Assembly (NCBI GenBank): GCA_947441875.1
Contig: CANEUR010000051.1
Coordinates: forward strand, 1-6,940
From: Rickettsiales bacterium
GTDB taxonomy: Bacteria; Pseudomonadota; Alphaproteobacteria; Rickettsiales; UBA1997
DNA length: 6,940 bases
Reading direction: 5' to 3'
Notes under the pieces: generated by a model
Databases searched by the model: none
Seen by the model: the letters and a program-made list of their open reading frames with translations, nothing else
What the model was told of the DNA's origin: nothing
Translations under genes and position numbers: made by a program
Part shown: one piece after another, positions 6,271 to 6,940 of the stretch
Layout: each line of letters starts with the position of its first letter
How positions within the stretch are numbered: position 1 is the stretch's first letter

Positions 6271-6697
6271 CTATGTTTCTTTTTTTAATTATATAACTTT
6301 CTTTGTTAATAACATCTAGTTGCAACATTGAATCTAACTCTCTTTCTTCTTTACGCATTAGGTGATGAGCATTATCTTGTGTGGCGCTATAATTAATTTG
6401 CGAAACAGCATTATAACCACTGATAGGATCCCAAAGAATAGACAAAGGCCATGTTAATAAATTTATTACTCCTAAACCATATTCTCTGCCATAAAAAGAA
6501 CCGCCACCAGGTAAAAAACCTAGGCCAATGCCAAGTGATTGTTTTTTTTCTTCAACATACAAACTGTTATTTTTCCAGTGAGATAATTGTTTTTTTTCTT
6601 GCCTTGTTAAAGGTGATGCACAAGAAAAAACTAACAATACAACAATTGTAAAACAGAATTTCTTTGCTACTTGTAGGCAATTTTGCATATCTTTCAT
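6248..6697 (-). CDS. Putative lipoprotein with FLPGGGSFY/WP core (first of a tandem paralogous pair)
   Basis: No specific function is recognised. The 149-residue protein has a basic N-terminus, a hydrophobic stretch (15-24) and lipobox VFSC with C26 as the likely lipidated residue. A charged region follows, then GLGFLPGGGSFYGREYGLG (58-76) and VINLLTWPLSILWDP (77-91), the same core as in the downstream paralogue. The C-terminal residues 115-145 (from RKEERELDSMLQLDVI to about KKRNID) have the spacing of a SHOCT-type short C-terminal helix pair ('L..L...G.IT..EY..KK..I'). This is pattern recognition, not a search result. The start at 6697 is chosen as the first ATG; an internal ATG at 6688 would also leave a good signal peptide. 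The end overlaps the next gene by 23 bp, so the pair is probably translated from one leftward message. Both proteins are expected in an envelope membrane. Confidence 0.75.
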   Translation of the reverse strand: MKDMQNCLQVAKKFCFTIVVLLVFSCASPLTRQEKKQLSHWKNNSLYVEEKKQSLGIGLGFLPGGGSFYGREYGLGVINLLTWPLSILWDPISGYNAVSQINYSATQDNAHHLMRKEERELDSMLQLDVINKESYIIKKRNIDEKYHNY

Positions 6698-6708
6698 ATT
6701 GAATTAAA

Positions 6709-6714
6709 ATTATA
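6709..6714 (-). promoter_or_regulatory. Possible -10 element close to the lipoprotein pair
   Basis: A perfect TATAAT on the minus strand ends 11 bases before the ATG at 6697. No convincing -35 lies 16-18 bp upstream (the hexamer there reads AATTTA). A second TATAAT lies at 6740-6735. In such AT-rich DNA these are weak evidence alone. Confidence 0.25.
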
Positions 6715-6807
6715 AATAAAAAAACACACAATAAATTATATGATAATTTTTTTATTTAGCAAGTATTTTTCTTGCAATATGAGACTGTTGAAGCACATTG
6801 TTTTTAA

Positions 6808-6835
6808 ATTGTAATCTAATTTTTTGTAAATGCAA
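6808..6835 (-). promoter_or_regulatory. Candidate upstream promoter for the lipoprotein pair
   Basis: On the minus strand TTGCAT (6835-6830) is followed after 16 bp by TACAAT (6813-6808, five of six matches to TATAAT). The -35 is a weak match. Transcription would start near 6801 and give a leader of about 100 bases before the first lipoprotein gene. The phased T-tracts at 6862-6937 lie directly upstream of this -35, where curved DNA or an AT-rich UP element can raise promoter strength. Confidence 0.3.
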
Positions 6836-6858
6836 AAGTTATCTTTACTCAAATAAAC

Positions 6859-6891
6859 CAATTTCAGGGCAATTTCAGGGCAATTTCTTGG
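6859..6891. repeat. 11-bp direct tandem repeat, two perfect copies and one degenerate
   Basis: CAATTTCAGGG occurs at 6859-6869 and again at 6870-6880; a third unit at 6881-6891 (CAATTTCTTGG) matches eight of eleven bases. The GGG and CAGGG runs stand out from the surrounding AT-rich sequence. The unit is not a multiple of three, so it does not encode a simple peptide repeat. It forms the left end of the phased T-tract region. Confidence 0.8.
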
Positions 6892-6937
6892 TGATTTTTG
6901 CAGTTTTTTGGGTTTTTTAGTGAATTTGCCTGATTTT
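6862..6937. other. T-tracts phased with the DNA helix (possible intrinsic bend)
   Basis: Eight T-runs lie at 6862-6864, 6873-6875, 6884-6886, 6895-6899, 6904-6909, 6913-6918, 6925-6927 and 6934-6937. Their centres are 9 to 12 bases apart, averaging about 10.4, close to one helical turn. Phased A/T tracts of this kind are known to curve DNA. The region may continue past the right edge of the window. It contains no convincing gene and sits upstream of the lipoprotein pair. Confidence 0.5.
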
Positions 6938-6940
6938 AGA

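Noticed and set aside
6048..6651. Two plus-strand frames (6048-6251 and 6451-6651)
   Set aside because: Both are antisense to the paired lipoprotein genes. Their similar openness follows from the shared FLPGGGSFY region on the other strand.
6759..6775. Hairpin GCAAG-TATTTTT-CTTGC
   Set aside because: Five-pair stem with no T-run after it on either strand, so it is not a terminator; short inverted repeats like this are expected by chance.
6735..6797. 20-codon minus-strand ORF just after the candidate upstream promoter
   Set aside because: It could be a leaderless small peptide, but it has no motif or ribosome site and such short frames are frequent in AT-rich DNA.
1..6940. Mobile elements, CRISPR arrays, tRNA, rRNA or phage genes
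   Set aside because: No transposase motifs, terminal inverted repeats, regularly spaced repeats or tRNA-like folds were seen on either strand.

Overview
The window is strongly AT-rich bacterial DNA read with the standard bacterial code (TGG for Trp; TAA, TAG and TGA all used as stops). No start codon has a clear Shine-Dalgarno. The protein set points to an alphaproteobacterium of Rickettsiales type. The MlaE-like permease looks very close to the Rickettsia permease of this family as I remember it, and the PssA is the short membrane form found in that group. Unlike Rickettsia itself, the organism keeps a transketolase and a type II dehydroquinase, so it is probably a less reduced, deeper-branching relative. 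This placement is inference from family resemblance; no search was run.

Layout, left to right. (1) 1-2663, minus strand: an apparent operon pssA - aroQ - GT39/ArnT-like membrane glycosyltransferase. pssA and aroQ overlap by 4 bp (ATGA). aroQ and the glycosyltransferase are 19 bp apart. The glycosyltransferase runs off the left edge of the window. (2) 2664-2777: a divergent promoter region. (3) 2778-5559, plus strand: tkt followed after 7 bp by an mlaE-type ABC permease, with a small terminator-like hairpin just beyond. (4) 5617-6697, minus strand, convergent with mlaE: two overlapping genes for small paralogous lipoproteins. Both have a lipobox and a shared FLPGGGSFY...WP.S..W core. (5) 6698-6940: no convincing gene. 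It holds candidate promoter elements for the lipoprotein pair, an 11-bp tandem repeat, and a run of T-tracts phased at about 10.4 bp.

Most of the window concerns the envelope: phosphatidylserine synthesis (PssA), polyprenyl-phosphate-dependent sugar transfer (GT39), phospholipid traffic (MlaE) and two lipoproteins. Interleaved are two central or biosynthetic enzymes, transketolase (non-oxidative pentose phosphate pathway, giving erythrose-4-phosphate) and dehydroquinase (shikimate pathway, which begins with erythrose-4-phosphate). The least familiar part is the tandem lipoprotein pair and the structured DNA upstream of it. I found no mobile element, CRISPR array, tRNA or rRNA.
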